Assembly: GCF_010119975.1 (NCBI RefSeq) | Contig: NZ_CP048222.1 | Coordinates: 3,304,501-3,368,500 of the forward strand | DNA length: 64,000 nt | Origin: Rhodocytophaga rosea | Lineage (GTDB): Bacteria > Bacteroidota > Bacteroidia > Cytophagales > 172606-1 | Reading direction: 5' to 3' | Shown: piece by piece, positions 35,060-44,556 of the stretch | How the letters are laid out: each line of letters begins with the position of its first letter | Numbering within the stretch: position 1 is the stretch's first letter | Made by a program: the position numbers and the translations under genes | Notes under the pieces: model-generated | Database searches by the model: none | Told to the model about the DNA's origin: nothing | What the model saw: the letters and a program-made list of their open reading frames with translations, nothing else

Positions 35060-36679
35060 ATGCATAGCCTGCTCATTCAATATGTTTTCCTCATTTTAAT
35101 TATTCTGGCGCTGGTGATGATCGCCAATAAACTCCGGCTGGCTTATCCCATTGTATTGGTAATAGGCGGACTTGCGCTTAGTTTCACATCTGCATTTTCG
35201 CATGTAACGATTGATCCGGAGCTGGTTTTTTTTCTTTTTCTTCCACCCCTTCTCTATGAAGCAGCCTGGCAAACCTCCTGGAAAGAATTCTGGAGATGGC
35301 GGCGGGTTATTACCAGTTTTGCTTTTCCCATTGTTATCCTTACCTCCTGTGTCATTGCCTTTGTATCCAGTGCCTTTATTCCGGGCTTCACATTGGCATT
35401 AGGCTTTCTGTTAGGTGGCATTATTTCTCCTCCCGATGCTATTTCTGCTACTACGATTATGCGGGGGGTAAAAGTATCTAAGTCTCTGGTGAGCATTGTG
35501 GAAGGGGAAAGCCTGCTTAATGATGCCTCCTCCCTGATTGTGTTTCGTTTTGCTCTGGCAACTATAGTTACCGGGCAGTTCCACTTTCGAGAGGCGGCTA
35601 CCAGTTTTGTACTTGTCGTTTGTATGGGTATATTGATTGGGTTGCTGGTTGGGTTGATCTTCTATGCTATACATCGCTGGTTACCTACAACTACCAGTAT
35701 AGAAATTGTTCTAATGCTGATCACTCCTTATTGTATGTATTATTCAGCAGAGCACTTTCACTTTTCGGGGGTACTGGCAGTAGTAAGCGGCGGCCTTTTT
35801 TTATCCAGTAAACGGCAGCATATGCTTACTTATCAGAGCCGGATTCAGGGAATAACGGTGTGGACCAACCTGGTTTTTGTATTGAACGGACTGATTTTTT
35901 TGCTTATCGGACTTCAATTGCCTTCCATTACCCAGCAACTCGGAGATATTAGTATAGCCAGTGCCATCGAATATGGGCTGGGTATCTCTCTGGTACTGAT
36001 TTTCACCAGACTTCTCTGCACATTTGGTGCTTCTTATTTTACAAGGTTTATGAGCCGTTTTATTACTGTAGCAGACGACAATCCAGGATGGAGAGGCCCT
36101 TTTGTGCTTGGATGGGCAGGTATGCGTGGGGTGGTATCTCTGGCAGCAGCACTTTCTATCCCTCTACTTATCGATGAAGGACAGCCTTTTCCTTATCGCA
36201 ACCTGATTCTCTTCATTACCTTTATCGTCATTCTGGTTACCCTGGTTTTTCAAGGATTAACTCTTCCCTGGGTAATCCGGAAAGTAAGGCCTGAAGATAA
36301 GTACTCACCAATTCCGGAACACAAGCAGGAACGCATTATTCAGAAAAAAATGGCTCAGGCATCCCTTCAACTTCTGGAAGAGAAATACAGCGAGGAACGG
36401 GTGAAAAACGAACATGTAAATAATTTGTTTGCAAGGCTGCAAATAGACCTGAATTTTTTTCAACAAGATTCTGAAGAATCAAACCATGCTATTCAAAATA
36501 CCCTTACTAGTTTTCAGCGCATTTATTTAGACCTGTTAGAGCAGCAGCGAAAGCTACTTTACCAGATGAACCGGCATTCTGAATTTGACGAGGAACTGAT
36601 CCGGAAATACCTGTCACTCATTGATATTGAAGAGTTTAAGCTCCGGGAAAAATTAGCGCATGAAGTTGAACCTACTTAA
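35060..36679 (+). CDS. CPA1-family Na+/H+ antiporter
   Basis: A 539-residue cation/proton antiporter with about twelve membrane segments (to about residue 410) and a hydrophilic C-terminal tail of about 130 residues rich in Lys/Glu/Gln. Ion-site motifs of CPA1 are clear: FFLFLPPLLYEAAW, ISPPDAISATTIMRGVKVSKSLVS and VEGESLLNDASSLIVFRFAL, then WAGMRGVVSLAAALSIP. It exports Na+ (or K+) in exchange for protons, aiding pH and salt balance. It is co-directional with the CNNM gene; no strong terminator lies between. Confidence 0.95.
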   Translation: MHSLLIQYVFLILIILALVMIANKLRLAYPIVLVIGGLALSFTSAFSHVTIDPELVFFLFLPPLLYEAAWQTSWKEFWRWRRVITSFAFPIVILTSCVIAFVSSAFIPGFTLALGFLLGGIISPPDAISATTIMRGVKVSKSLVSIVEGESLLNDASSLIVFRFALATIVTGQFHFREAATSFVLVVCMGILIGLLVGLIFYAIHRWLPTTTSIEIVLMLITPYCMYYSAEHFHFSGVLAVVSGGLFLSSKRQHMLTYQSRIQGITVWTNLVFVLNGLIFLLIGLQLPSITQQLGDISIASAIEYGLGISLVLIFTRLLCTFGASYFTRFMSRFITVADDNPGWRGPFVLGWAGMRGVVSLAAALSIPLLIDEGQPFPYRNLILFITFIVILVTLVFQGLTLPWVIRKVRPEDKYSPIPEHKQERIIQKKMAQASLQLLEEKYSEERVKNEHVNNLFARLQIDLNFFQQDSEESNHAIQNTLTSFQRIYLDLLEQQRKLLYQMNRHSEFDEELIRKYLSLIDIEEFKLREKLAHEVEPT

Positions 36680-36765
36680 AGTTACTCCAAAGGCACAAAT
36701 TTCAACTTAATCTGAAATAGTCTATTCCTCTAAGCAGAAAGAACTTTGAATTAGGTTTTCTATGG

Positions 36766-38889
36766 TTACAATAACTTATCAGGAGTAATAGGCAATTCAC
36801 GAACCCGTTTTCCACTTGCATTAAAAATAGCATTTGCCACCGCTCCTGCTACGCCTACAATGCCTACTTCACCGATACCTTTTACACCCAGCGTATTTGG
36901 TTTAGTGTCTATTTCATTAATAAAAATAGTTTCAATTTTTCCAATATCCAGATTGGAGGGAACGTGGTATTCCGCCAGGGAACGGGTAACAAAATTTCCC
37001 CATCGTGGATCGAGTATCGATTCTTCGGTGAGTGCCATTCCTATGCCCCAAACACATCCCCCGATAATTTGTGAACGAGCGGTTTTTGGGTTCAATATCT
37101 TTCCAGCACCAGTTACCGCCAGAAAACGGTGAACCCGCACCATTCCAGTATATTTGTTCACCCATACTTCCGCAAAATTAGCATTAAAACTATGGGCAGA
37201 ATATTGATCGGCATCTGCAGGTGGTTTGGCATCCATCCTGGTCTGAAATTCGGCAATATTTTCAGAAATCATCAAAGCGGCAGCCGTCGGCCTAACCAGA
37301 AATTGTTTGCCGGATCTGGCTAGTAGCTCATCAGTAATTTTATTGCAGGCATCATTTACCGCATTGGCAAAACTGGCGGCTCCTACTGATCCCACCGAAC
37401 CAGCGGCTGGAGGTAAGGAGGAGTCTCCAATATGTACTATTATATTTTTGATAGGTATACCCAATGCATCGGAGGCAGTTTGTGCAATAATGGTATGTGT
37501 ACCGGTTCCCAGGTCGGAGGCAGCCAGTTCAACAGTGGCTTTTACGTCGCTGCCTTTGCGAGTTAATTTTACCAGGGCCGAAGTATCCCGTTGCCGGGCA
37601 GGATAAGATCCACAAGCCACCCCATAGCCAATTAAATATTCTCCCTGCTCCTGTTGCCGTGGTTCCATTTTGCGTTTGTCCCACCCAAATGCTTTGGCAC
37701 CTTCCTGTAAACACTGAACGGTAGTGCGTGATGACCAGGGTTTGCCATTGGAAGGATCTTTGGCAGGCTCGTTTTTAATTCGGAATTCAATAGGATCTAT
37801 TTTCAGTTGATAGGCCAGTTCATCCATAGCCGATTCGAGCGCAAAACTGCCAGTAGACTTTCCTGGCCCACGGGTATAGGTGGGTAAAATGATGTTCATG
37901 GGAACTACCCGGTAAGAAATGAGAGAATTAGGCGTCTCATACATCACTTTTGAACAGTCGCCACATGGTTCCACAAACTCATTATTAATGGCACTATGCG
38001 TCGTTGTTTCGTGTGCCAGGGCAGTTAGTTTACCATCTTTGGTTGCCGCCAGCCGGATTTTCTGGTGATTTTTCTGGCGAAGTCCCACTGAATTGAACAT
38101 TTGCTGACGGGTGAGTGCTAATTTAACCGGACGGTTCACTGTTTTAGCTGCCACAGCTGTAAGCACTAGGTTTGCCCATTGTCCCCCTTTTGACCCAAAT
38201 CCTCCGCCAATATGCGGCGTAACAATGCGGACATTTTCAGGTTTTATGTTGAGCGTTACTGCTGCGGCAGTTTGTGCCCCATTCACAATCTGAGATCCAT
38301 TATACAAAGTCACTTTTTCCCCTTCCCAGAAAGCAATGGTCGAGTGAGGTTCCATCGGATGATGATGTTCAATCGGCGTTTCATACACAGCTTCCACTTT
38401 AAACTCCGCAGTATTGAAAGCACTTTCTACATCCCCACGAACGGCATCAGCTTTTTCTTCTTCTTTAGGCAAAACTGCTTCTTTGGCATGTTTTGCAAAA
38501 TCGACTTTCGCTTCCCCTTTTTCATACTTCACTTTCACAAGTTTCGCTGCATAACGGGCTTGCTCAAAAGTTTCGGCAACCACTACACCAATATGCTGGC
38601 CATAAAATTCAATATCCGGATTTTGCAATAAAGCTCCTCCCCGGATGCCGCCTTTCGCATTTAATTTGGGTACATTTTTATGCGTAATCACAGCCAACAC
38701 ACCAGCTGATTTTTCTGCGTCCGTTGTATCCATTTCTGTGATCTTCCCTGCGGCGATGGTACTCTTAAAAATAACGGCATGTGCTGCATTTTTGAGAATA
38801 TAATCTGTGGCATAAGTAGCAGTTCCGGTTACTTTCAATATGCCGTCTATGCGGTTTATGGCCTGACCGACATTCTTCACTTCACTCAT
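36766..38889 (-). CDS. molybdenum hydroxylase large subunit (xanthine dehydrogenase family, PaoC-like)
   Basis: A 707-residue molybdopterin-cytosine-dinucleotide-binding subunit. It has the N-terminal Ald_Xan_dh_C domain (RIDGILKVTGTATYATDY) and MoCoBD blocks (THIGGGFGSKGGQWANLV, GSVGSVGAASFANAVNDA, and near the end GVKGIGEVGIVGVAGAVANA). The GEVG motif holds the catalytic Glu. Domain order and length match PaoC/YagR-type aldehyde oxidoreductases. It is the third gene of a minus-strand operon after the Fe-S and FAD subunits, 91 bases after the latter. The substrate is probably an aldehyde or N-heterocycle. No paoD/XdhC maturation gene is visible here. Confidence 0.93.
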   Translation of the reverse strand: MSEVKNVGQAINRIDGILKVTGTATYATDYILKNAAHAVIFKSTIAAGKITEMDTTDAEKSAGVLAVITHKNVPKLNAKGGIRGGALLQNPDIEFYGQHIGVVVAETFEQARYAAKLVKVKYEKGEAKVDFAKHAKEAVLPKEEEKADAVRGDVESAFNTAEFKVEAVYETPIEHHHPMEPHSTIAFWEGEKVTLYNGSQIVNGAQTAAAVTLNIKPENVRIVTPHIGGGFGSKGGQWANLVLTAVAAKTVNRPVKLALTRQQMFNSVGLRQKNHQKIRLAATKDGKLTALAHETTTHSAINNEFVEPCGDCSKVMYETPNSLISYRVVPMNIILPTYTRGPGKSTGSFALESAMDELAYQLKIDPIEFRIKNEPAKDPSNGKPWSSRTTVQCLQEGAKAFGWDKRKMEPRQQEQGEYLIGYGVACGSYPARQRDTSALVKLTRKGSDVKATVELAASDLGTGTHTIIAQTASDALGIPIKNIIVHIGDSSLPPAAGSVGSVGAASFANAVNDACNKITDELLARSGKQFLVRPTAAALMISENIAEFQTRMDAKPPADADQYSAHSFNANFAEVWVNKYTGMVRVHRFLAVTGAGKILNPKTARSQIIGGCVWGIGMALTEESILDPRWGNFVTRSLAEYHVPSNLDIGKIETIFINEIDTKPNTLGVKGIGEVGIVGVAGAVANAIFNASGKRVRELPITPDKLL

Positions 38890-38980
38890 CTGGATAAGGT
38901 TTTTTGTGTGGTTAACATTGTAGTGTTTGCTGCAAATAGTAGGAGAGATGCAAATCCTGCTGTTTATTTTGTAAGGTAAC

Positions 38981-39988
38981 TTACGCTTTTCCTCCGGTCA
39001 TAGCCTGCATTAAAGCTCTGGTTATAGCACGCTTGCCCAGTTCAATTTTAAATTCGTTGTGTTCCAGTGGTTTTGCACTTTTCATTTCCAGTTCAGCCGC
39101 CTGTTTAAAATTGGCTTCAGTAGCTTCTTTGCCAACCAGGAATTTTTCGGCTTCCAGGGCTCGCCAGGGTTTATGAGCCACTCCACCCAAGGCTATTTTA
39201 GCTTGCTTAATGCGGGTACCTTCCAACTCTACGCCGGCAGCTACAGAAATAAGCGCAAAGGCATAACTAGCCCGATCCCGTACTTTCAGGTAATAAGAGG
39301 TATTGGCAAAATTATTTTTTGGAATTTCAATGGACGTAATCAGCTCACCAGGATTCAGATTATTGTCTTTCTGGGGTGAATCTCCAGGCAAGCGATGATA
39401 GTCAGTAAAAGGAATGCTCCGTTCTTTTCCATCTGCACCTTGCACTTTCACCACAGCATCCAGAGCTGCCAGCGCCACACACATATCCGAGGGGTGAACC
39501 GCTACACAAGCTTCGGACCAGCCAAAAATAGCATGCATCCGGTTGATGCCTTCAAGGGCGCCACATCCGGTTCCTGGTTCACGCTTGTTGCAAGGCATAG
39601 AGGTTTCGTAAAAATAAGGGCAACGGGTACGCTGATTCAGATTCCCACCATTAGATGCCATATTCCTGATCTGGGCAGAGGCACCGGCCAGTATAGATTG
39701 CGTAAGTAGTGGAAAGTTCTGCCGGATTAAAGGATGATTGGCTGTGTCTGTATTTTTACCTAAGGCACCGATCGTTATACCTCCTTTATTTACACCAGTT
39801 ATGATTGTTTTCACCTCAGTCAGTGCCAGCCGGGTAATATCTATCAGTTCAGTGGGTTTTTCTACATCTTCCTTCATCAGATCAAGCAGGTTTGTGCCGC
39901 CTGCCAGGTATTTTGCATTGGGATTTGCTTTCAGCTTTTGGGTGGCAGCAGGTACAGTGCTTGTGGGCGTATAAGTAAAAGGTCTCAT
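38981..39988 (-). CDS. molybdenum hydroxylase FAD-binding subunit (PaoB-like)
   Basis: A 335-residue FAD_binding_5 plus CO_deh_flav_C protein. FAD contacts appear in NAKYLAGGTNLLDLMK and SAQIRNMASNGGNLNQRT. It also has the cysteine set RCPYFYETSMPCNKREPGTGC, which in PaoB holds a [4Fe-4S] cluster, so it belongs to the PaoABC type and not ordinary xanthine dehydrogenase. It passes electrons from the Mo site via 2Fe-2S clusters to FAD. Its start overlaps the upstream gene by four bases (ATGA). Confidence 0.93.
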   Translation of the reverse strand: MRPFTYTPTSTVPAATQKLKANPNAKYLAGGTNLLDLMKEDVEKPTELIDITRLALTEVKTIITGVNKGGITIGALGKNTDTANHPLIRQNFPLLTQSILAGASAQIRNMASNGGNLNQRTRCPYFYETSMPCNKREPGTGCGALEGINRMHAIFGWSEACVAVHPSDMCVALAALDAVVKVQGADGKERSIPFTDYHRLPGDSPQKDNNLNPGELITSIEIPKNNFANTSYYLKVRDRASYAFALISVAAGVELEGTRIKQAKIALGGVAHKPWRALEAEKFLVGKEATEANFKQAAELEMKSAKPLEHNEFKIELGKRAITRALMQAMTGGKA

Positions 39989-40806
39989 TTGTTGTCGTTT
40001 TTGGGTAGATCAGAGGTGTTGCTTGCTTGATTGTCATCCACAAATTGCCAGTTTTGGGCTACTCCTTTGCCAGTATGTACTTCGCGGATGGCATCTACAA
40101 TGTTAGGATACGCCCCGCAACGGCAAATATTCCCCGACATTCTTTCCCGGATCTCCTCCTCTGACAGACTAACGGCCCCTTTACTCGTTTGAACATTGGC
40201 TGTTACATAGCTGGCTTCTCCATTTTTTGCCTCACTGAGTAGAGCTACGGCTGAGCAAATCTGGCCAGGGGTGCAATAGCCGCATTGAAAACCATCGTGT
40301 TTGAGGAAAGCGGTCTGCATCGGATGTAATTCGCCGTCTTTGGCTAAGCCTTCTATGGTAGTAACCGATTTATCCGTACAACTTGCTGCCAGCGTAAGAC
40401 ATGAAAGCACCCGTTTACCATCTACCATTACAGTACAGGCACCACATTGTCCATGGTCACATCCTTTTTTTGAACCGGTTAATTGTAACTTTTCACGAAG
40501 GGTATCCAGTAAAGTCATTCTGGAATCCAGGGAAAGAGATTTTTTTGCACCATTTACTTTAAATGAAAGGGTAACGGCATTTTCTATACTTTCTGTAAAT
40601 GGTTGAGTAGCTGGGCTGGCAAGTAGTTCTTGTCCCCCAAATAACTCAAAGGCCAGAATACCACCACCTGCCATGGTGAGTTGTTTCAGAAAATTCCGCC
40701 TGGATTCTCCAAACTCCGAAAGGTTTGATGAATCTTCTGATAAGATTTCTGAAAGTAATGCTTTTTCGTCTTCGGTGAGTCCCTCGTTTTGATTCTCTTC
40801 TGTCAT
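39985..40806 (-). CDS. molybdenum hydroxylase 2Fe-2S subunit with Tat signal (PaoA-like)
   Basis: A 273-residue protein if started at ATG 40806 (MTEENQNEGL). An upstream ATG at 40923 would add a Lys/Phe-rich leader without homologous look. A twin-arginine motif (ESRRNFLKQLTMAGGGILAF) predicts export of the folded complex to the periplasm. The plant-type ferredoxin domain has KKGCDHGQCGACTVMVDG. The second cluster domain has QCGYCTPGQI and the NICRCGAYPNI pair. It is first gene of the operon. Unusually, acidic residues (DEKALLSEILSEDSS) precede the Tat motif by about 30 residues. Confidence 0.9.
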   Translation of the reverse strand: MTEENQNEGLTEDEKALLSEILSEDSSNLSEFGESRRNFLKQLTMAGGGILAFELFGGQELLASPATQPFTESIENAVTLSFKVNGAKKSLSLDSRMTLLDTLREKLQLTGSKKGCDHGQCGACTVMVDGKRVLSCLTLAASCTDKSVTTIEGLAKDGELHPMQTAFLKHDGFQCGYCTPGQICSAVALLSEAKNGEASYVTANVQTSKGAVSLSEEEIRERMSGNICRCGAYPNIVDAIREVHTGKGVAQNWQFVDDNQASNTSDLPKNDNK

Positions 40807-40923
40807 TGATTCATATGATTTTGAGTGGGCAAAATTAAATCTGCAAAACCTGAAAGCCTTACTGCCTGGCTTGTATACAACCGGTTTTTGTTGATACTTG
40901 TTTTGGACTATCACCTCGCTCAC

Positions 40924-41443
40924 AAATCCGGAAACCGGTATCGCACTTGATAAGACAATTACCTCAGTAGGGACTCAATTGTGAAGGGAGGGAAAGTAAA
41001 ACATAGGCAGGCCGGAATAAAAGAAAAGGATTAAAAGAAATCTTCACTAGCCTAAGCTCCTTGCCGATTTTCCTCTAATCCTTTCATAAGAGTTAATATT
41101 TATTTCTAAAGTATTAACTACAGAATAAATACTTATACGGGGTTGAAAAACAAAAGTTACAAGAGAGATGCATAATTTTTCAATTTATTTTTTACGCTTA
41201 TCCTTAGCAAAATCACTAATTTACAAAGAGTAGCCTCTTTTCAATTAGTGTATAGGGGTACACTTGTGCATAAAATGAATGGATTGGTACTTCTGTCAGA
41301 ATTAGTTGCTTTTTAACAGTTAATATTATTTGACCGGAGATATATTTCACAGGCATATCCTTGTAGGTAACACACTATCCATATATACAACGAACTTTTC
41401 CCATTATTGATTAAATCATAGCTTCTGTAGAAATTTACAATTC
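40924..41443. other. intergenic region between divergent genes
   Basis: About 520 AT-rich bases between the Mo-hydroxylase operon and the radical SAM gene. It must hold promoters for both. A TATAGGGGTACAC string near 41251 partly resembles the inverted TACCCC half-sites near the VOC gene. No clear -7 box or coding frame was found. Confidence 0.4.
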
Positions 41444-42532
41444 ATGCGTAACCAACAAAAGAAAGCAGAAAGCGATCAGGAATTAAATGTATTTCGCCAA
41501 CAAAAGTGGCAACTATATATGCCTGTTCCGCACAAGCCATGGTTTATTGAAGGAAAACAATACTTGCTACGGCCCGGCTTAACGTTTACGCCCTTTGCAA
41601 ATGCCGTTGCCTGTAATGCACATTGTGCCTTTTGTTCTGAAGAACTTTTACGGGACCAGCATCACCAGCTCACAGCCAAACAACTCATCCGGGATTATCC
41701 TTCGTATTTCAGCCGCTTGCAGGAAGTTTTAGCCGCTTTTAAGGGTTTTCCTTTGGGGCTTAGCGTATCCGGATTAGAGCCAACAGCAGACAGAAAATGG
41801 TTGCTACACCTGCTTGAAACCATTCAACAGGCCGAAAAAACAGGCGTGATTTTCGACGAAAAAGTGATATATACCAACGGCTCGGGTTTAAGCACCCATC
41901 CAGATTTGATACAGGCATTGCTACAAAACCGGTTTGACCGCATTGAATTGTCCCGTTGCCATTTTGATGAAACAGTTAACCAGCAGATCATGCGTTTTAA
42001 CCGCAACCAGCCTGTCTGGCGAAATGCTGCCTTTGAAAAACTCGTTTCTGATCTTCCTCAGGCTGTACACCTGAAACTATCCTGCATTCTTACCAAAACT
42101 GGCATTCGTGATATAATCAGTCTGGAAAAATACCTGCAATGGGTAGCTAGATTGGGTGTAAAAGAAGTGGTGTTCCGGGAAATGAGCCGCTTAAACGGCA
42201 CCTATCAACTCAATACCTTTAGTGCATGGGTTGAAAAAAACCGGGTTCCCATTGAGCCCTTATTAAGTGAAGTAGTTCCTATACTTTCCAGACCGAGAAC
42301 TGGCTGGCAGTATGCCTATAGTACTTTCGGATATTATTATTATAATGAGCATTTCAGGTGGAATGATCAGATTGAGGTTATTTTTGAAACGTCAAGTTAT
42401 GAAGCTTTACAGGCAGCCAATACCTCCCAGGTAATCCAAAAGCTGGTATTTCATTCCAATGGCAACCTTACCGGCGACTGGGACCCTAATGCAAAACTCG
42501 TGATGCCTGCTGATAAAAGCGTTCTGATATGA
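41444..42532 (+). CDS. radical SAM protein of unknown specificity
   Basis: A 362-residue radical S-adenosylmethionine enzyme. The cluster cysteines are C57, C61 and C64 in ACNAHCAFC (CxxxCxxC). Further SAM-site blocks are LGLSVSGLEPTADRKWL, KVIYTNGSG and KLSCILTKTGI. There is no extra SPASM cysteine cluster or B12 domain. The last codons overlap the next gene by four bases (ATGA), so the two products are made together. The substrate is unknown; the paired nucleotidyltransferase-like protein hints at nucleotide, RNA or small-molecule modification. Confidence 0.88.
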   Translation: MRNQQKKAESDQELNVFRQQKWQLYMPVPHKPWFIEGKQYLLRPGLTFTPFANAVACNAHCAFCSEELLRDQHHQLTAKQLIRDYPSYFSRLQEVLAAFKGFPLGLSVSGLEPTADRKWLLHLLETIQQAEKTGVIFDEKVIYTNGSGLSTHPDLIQALLQNRFDRIELSRCHFDETVNQQIMRFNRNQPVWRNAAFEKLVSDLPQAVHLKLSCILTKTGIRDIISLEKYLQWVARLGVKEVVFREMSRLNGTYQLNTFSAWVEKNRVPIEPLLSEVVPILSRPRTGWQYAYSTFGYYYYNEHFRWNDQIEVIFETSSYEALQAANTSQVIQKLVFHSNGNLTGDWDPNAKLVMPADKSVLI

Positions 42533-43023
42533 TATATACTGATCAAACCTTATACCTGCAAACGTTACAACAACTACAGGCTGCTGGCATACAGTATTGT
42601 GTAATTGGCACATTTGGCTTAGGGCTATATAATGCAGATTTTCTCTTATATTCTGTAACAGATTGTGATCTGATTGTAAAAAATGAGGCGGAAAACCTGA
42701 ATAAACTGGCTAAAGCATTACAAGAATTACACTGGCAGCTTTACCTCTGGGAAGAGCCAGTTATGTATCCTTTGCCACTAGAAGAACTTGCCGGTAAGTA
42801 CTACATCCGGGCCAGGCAGCAGGAAGCTATTTTAGATGCTACGTACGAATACGAATCTATTTCCTGGTCAACCTTTGAGGAGCAAATAAACTATATCGAG
42901 GGTATTCCGGTGGCTTCCATGAATCATATTCTTTATATGAAAAAGCGCCGCAATCTGGAAAAAGACCGCCAGGTAGTTGAGCATGTAGAGGCTTTACTTT
43001 CGAATAGGAATATAGTAAAATAG
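42529..43023 (+). CDS. nucleotidyltransferase-fold protein paired with the radical SAM enzyme
   Basis: A 164-residue protein. IQYCVIGTFGLGLY followed by SVTDCDLIV (D45, D47) fits the G-x-G/S...D-x-D pattern of the DNA polymerase beta-type nucleotidyltransferase fold, seen in MNT toxin-antitoxin proteins and aminoglycoside adenylyltransferases. A third acidic residue may be D84 or E87. It starts inside the end of the radical SAM gene. It ends 7 bases before the convergent SnoaL-like gene. Confidence 0.7.
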   Translation: MIYTDQTLYLQTLQQLQAAGIQYCVIGTFGLGLYNADFLLYSVTDCDLIVKNEAENLNKLAKALQELHWQLYLWEEPVMYPLPLEELAGKYYIRARQQEAILDATYEYESISWSTFEEQINYIEGIPVASMNHILYMKKRRNLEKDRQVVEHVEALLSNRNIVK

Positions 43024-43030
43024 CCTGATT

Positions 43031-43546
43031 CTATTTAGCTTCTGGTACAGGTATGCCAGGCTTCAAATCTACATTATGATAAGCGGTGATTTTCCATCCT
43101 TCTGGCTCCTTTACCATCACTTGCAACAGCCGGGTATATAAGCGACCTTTTTCATCAAGTTTGATACCTGGCAGTGAGCTTGTTTTTGAAAAGCCGGAAA
43201 CCCATGTAAGTGTTTCCACAATGGCCGCATCCGGACCTAAGAATTGCAGAGAGACAACCTTCTGGTCAATAGTGGTTTTATTAAATACGCCTTTAAAAAT
43301 CTGCTCGTGTCTTTCCAGAAAGTTTTTATGTCCGGTATAAAACATGCCCATAATATTGGTAAACGTGCCATCCTCTGCAAAATGCCGTGAGTAAGTTTGC
43401 GCATCGCCCTTGTTCCATGAGAATACCTCTTCTTGCAGAATAGCCTGAATAGCCATAGTATCTGACTGGGTTTGTGCATGTACTGTTGCAGTAATGATCA
43501 GAGCAAATACCATAACAATTATTTTCATAACAGAACCTAGTTTCAT
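43031..43546 (-). CDS. secreted SnoaL/NTF2-like protein (SgcJ/EcaC family)
   Basis: A 171-residue protein with a signal peptide (IIVMVFALIITATVHAQ) and one cone-shaped NTF2-like domain: DTMAIQAILQEEVFSWNKGD, RHFAEDGTFTNIMGM, and at the end VKEPEGWKITAYHNV. Such proteins are often annotated as DUF4440 or SgcJ/EcaC oxidoreductase; the enzyme activity is not established. It may start at 43546 or at the Met six codons later (43528). Confidence 0.85.
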   Translation of the reverse strand: MKLGSVMKIIVMVFALIITATVHAQTQSDTMAIQAILQEEVFSWNKGDAQTYSRHFAEDGTFTNIMGMFYTGHKNFLERHEQIFKGVFNKTTIDQKVVSLQFLGPDAAIVETLTWVSGFSKTSSLPGIKLDEKGRLYTRLLQVMVKEPEGWKITAYHNVDLKPGIPVPEAK

Positions 43547-43884
43547 CAGTAGTATATTTGATTAGTAATTTATGTATTTAAAAGTTACGTATCAAAACTG
43601 ATATTCTGCGTAGAGGCGTTTCTCCTTTTGGGCCGGAGAGGCCCCGCTTCTACATCCGCCACTCTATACAACCCGCACATGCTCATGCTGGCCCAAAGGT
43701 TGTATAAGATGGCTCCTGCAAAAGCTGTTCAGCTAATACGCAAATTGGGTTTTATAATAGCACAAGCTAAAAGATGCTACAACTAACAAACTCACAATAT
43801 TCTGATTTACTTATTATTACATATAATAAATAGATCACCAATAACTCACGTTAGTCTACTAACAACTCCCTACCAATTATTATG
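43547..43884. other. intergenic stretch with structured GC-rich core
   Basis: 338 bases. The core 43610-43706 is GC-richer than its surroundings and contains two inverted repeats: 43610-43653 (GTAGAGGCG with imperfect partner GCGGGG...CTAC on the opposite arm) and TATACAACC / GGTTGTATA (43665-43673 and 43698-43706). It may be a structured RNA, a terminator array or a small repeat element. No gene was seen. Confidence 0.4.
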
Positions 43885-44493
43885 CTACTTGGCAAAGGTC
43901 AGCGTTTCCTGTACTTCTCCGCAGGTAAGCATGGCATCTCCGAAATAAGGATTTTTTATGTCACTCTGGGCGCTTAGCCAGTAAGCACCTTTATCATTCA
44001 GCGCCATCGGACAATATTGTTTGTAGAGGGTAGAGGTAGTACCAAAATCAGTTACCAACTGATATATATTAGTGGATAAATCCTCAAAAGCAGTTCTTTT
44101 AGCTTCCAGTCCCTGAGCGCTTTGTACCTGCTGTGCGGCTTTTTGCAGAGATTGCTGATGTGTTTGCCATTTCTGCTGTACTTCAGGCGATAAAGAGGCT
44201 GCGTCTAGCTTGCTTATTTTTTCAAGCAGGGTACTTACTTTTGAGTTTGTTTGTGCCGAATCGGAAGCTACCAGTGCATCTTTTGTGGCCAGGTAATCTG
44301 TTGCTATCCCATCTATCTGACCTTTGAAAGCTTCAGAAGTTTCGACAGCCGGTTTTATCTGAGTTGTTTTTTCCTCTGTCTGGCTTGCTGTTTCCGCAGT
44401 AGAACTATCTTCTTTTTTGGTTTCATTGCAGGCGGCAAGAGATACGCTAAAAGCTGTATATAAAGCGAGTATCCATTTATAATTTGTTTTCAT
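43885..44493 (-). CDS. DUF3347-domain lipoprotein
   Basis: A 202-residue lipoprotein if started at ATG 44493 (MKTNYKWIL); an upstream Met (44529) adds 12 residues without signal character. Lipobox SLAAC is followed by a Ser/Thr/Glu-rich linker. The DUF3347 domain ends with QYCPMALNDKGAYWLSAQS and FGDAMLTCGEV, the conserved C-P-M and M-x-x-C-G pattern also found at the C terminus of CusB-type proteins, where Cys/Met may bind copper. No copper efflux genes are adjacent. Confidence 0.85.
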   Translation of the reverse strand: MKTNYKWILALYTAFSVSLAACNETKKEDSSTAETASQTEEKTTQIKPAVETSEAFKGQIDGIATDYLATKDALVASDSAQTNSKVSTLLEKISKLDAASLSPEVQQKWQTHQQSLQKAAQQVQSAQGLEAKRTAFEDLSTNIYQLVTDFGTTSTLYKQYCPMALNDKGAYWLSAQSDIKNPYFGDAMLTCGEVQETLTFAK

Positions 44494-44556
44494 ACAGAAA
44501 TAGGTTGGTAAAACAATGAATTTATCCATACAAAGATGAGAAGATTATTAGTTGAA

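Noticed and set aside
40807-40923. Longer N terminus of the 2Fe-2S subunit from ATG 40923
   Set aside because: It would place 39 unusual residues before the acidic segment and the Tat motif; ATG 40806 is the simpler start.
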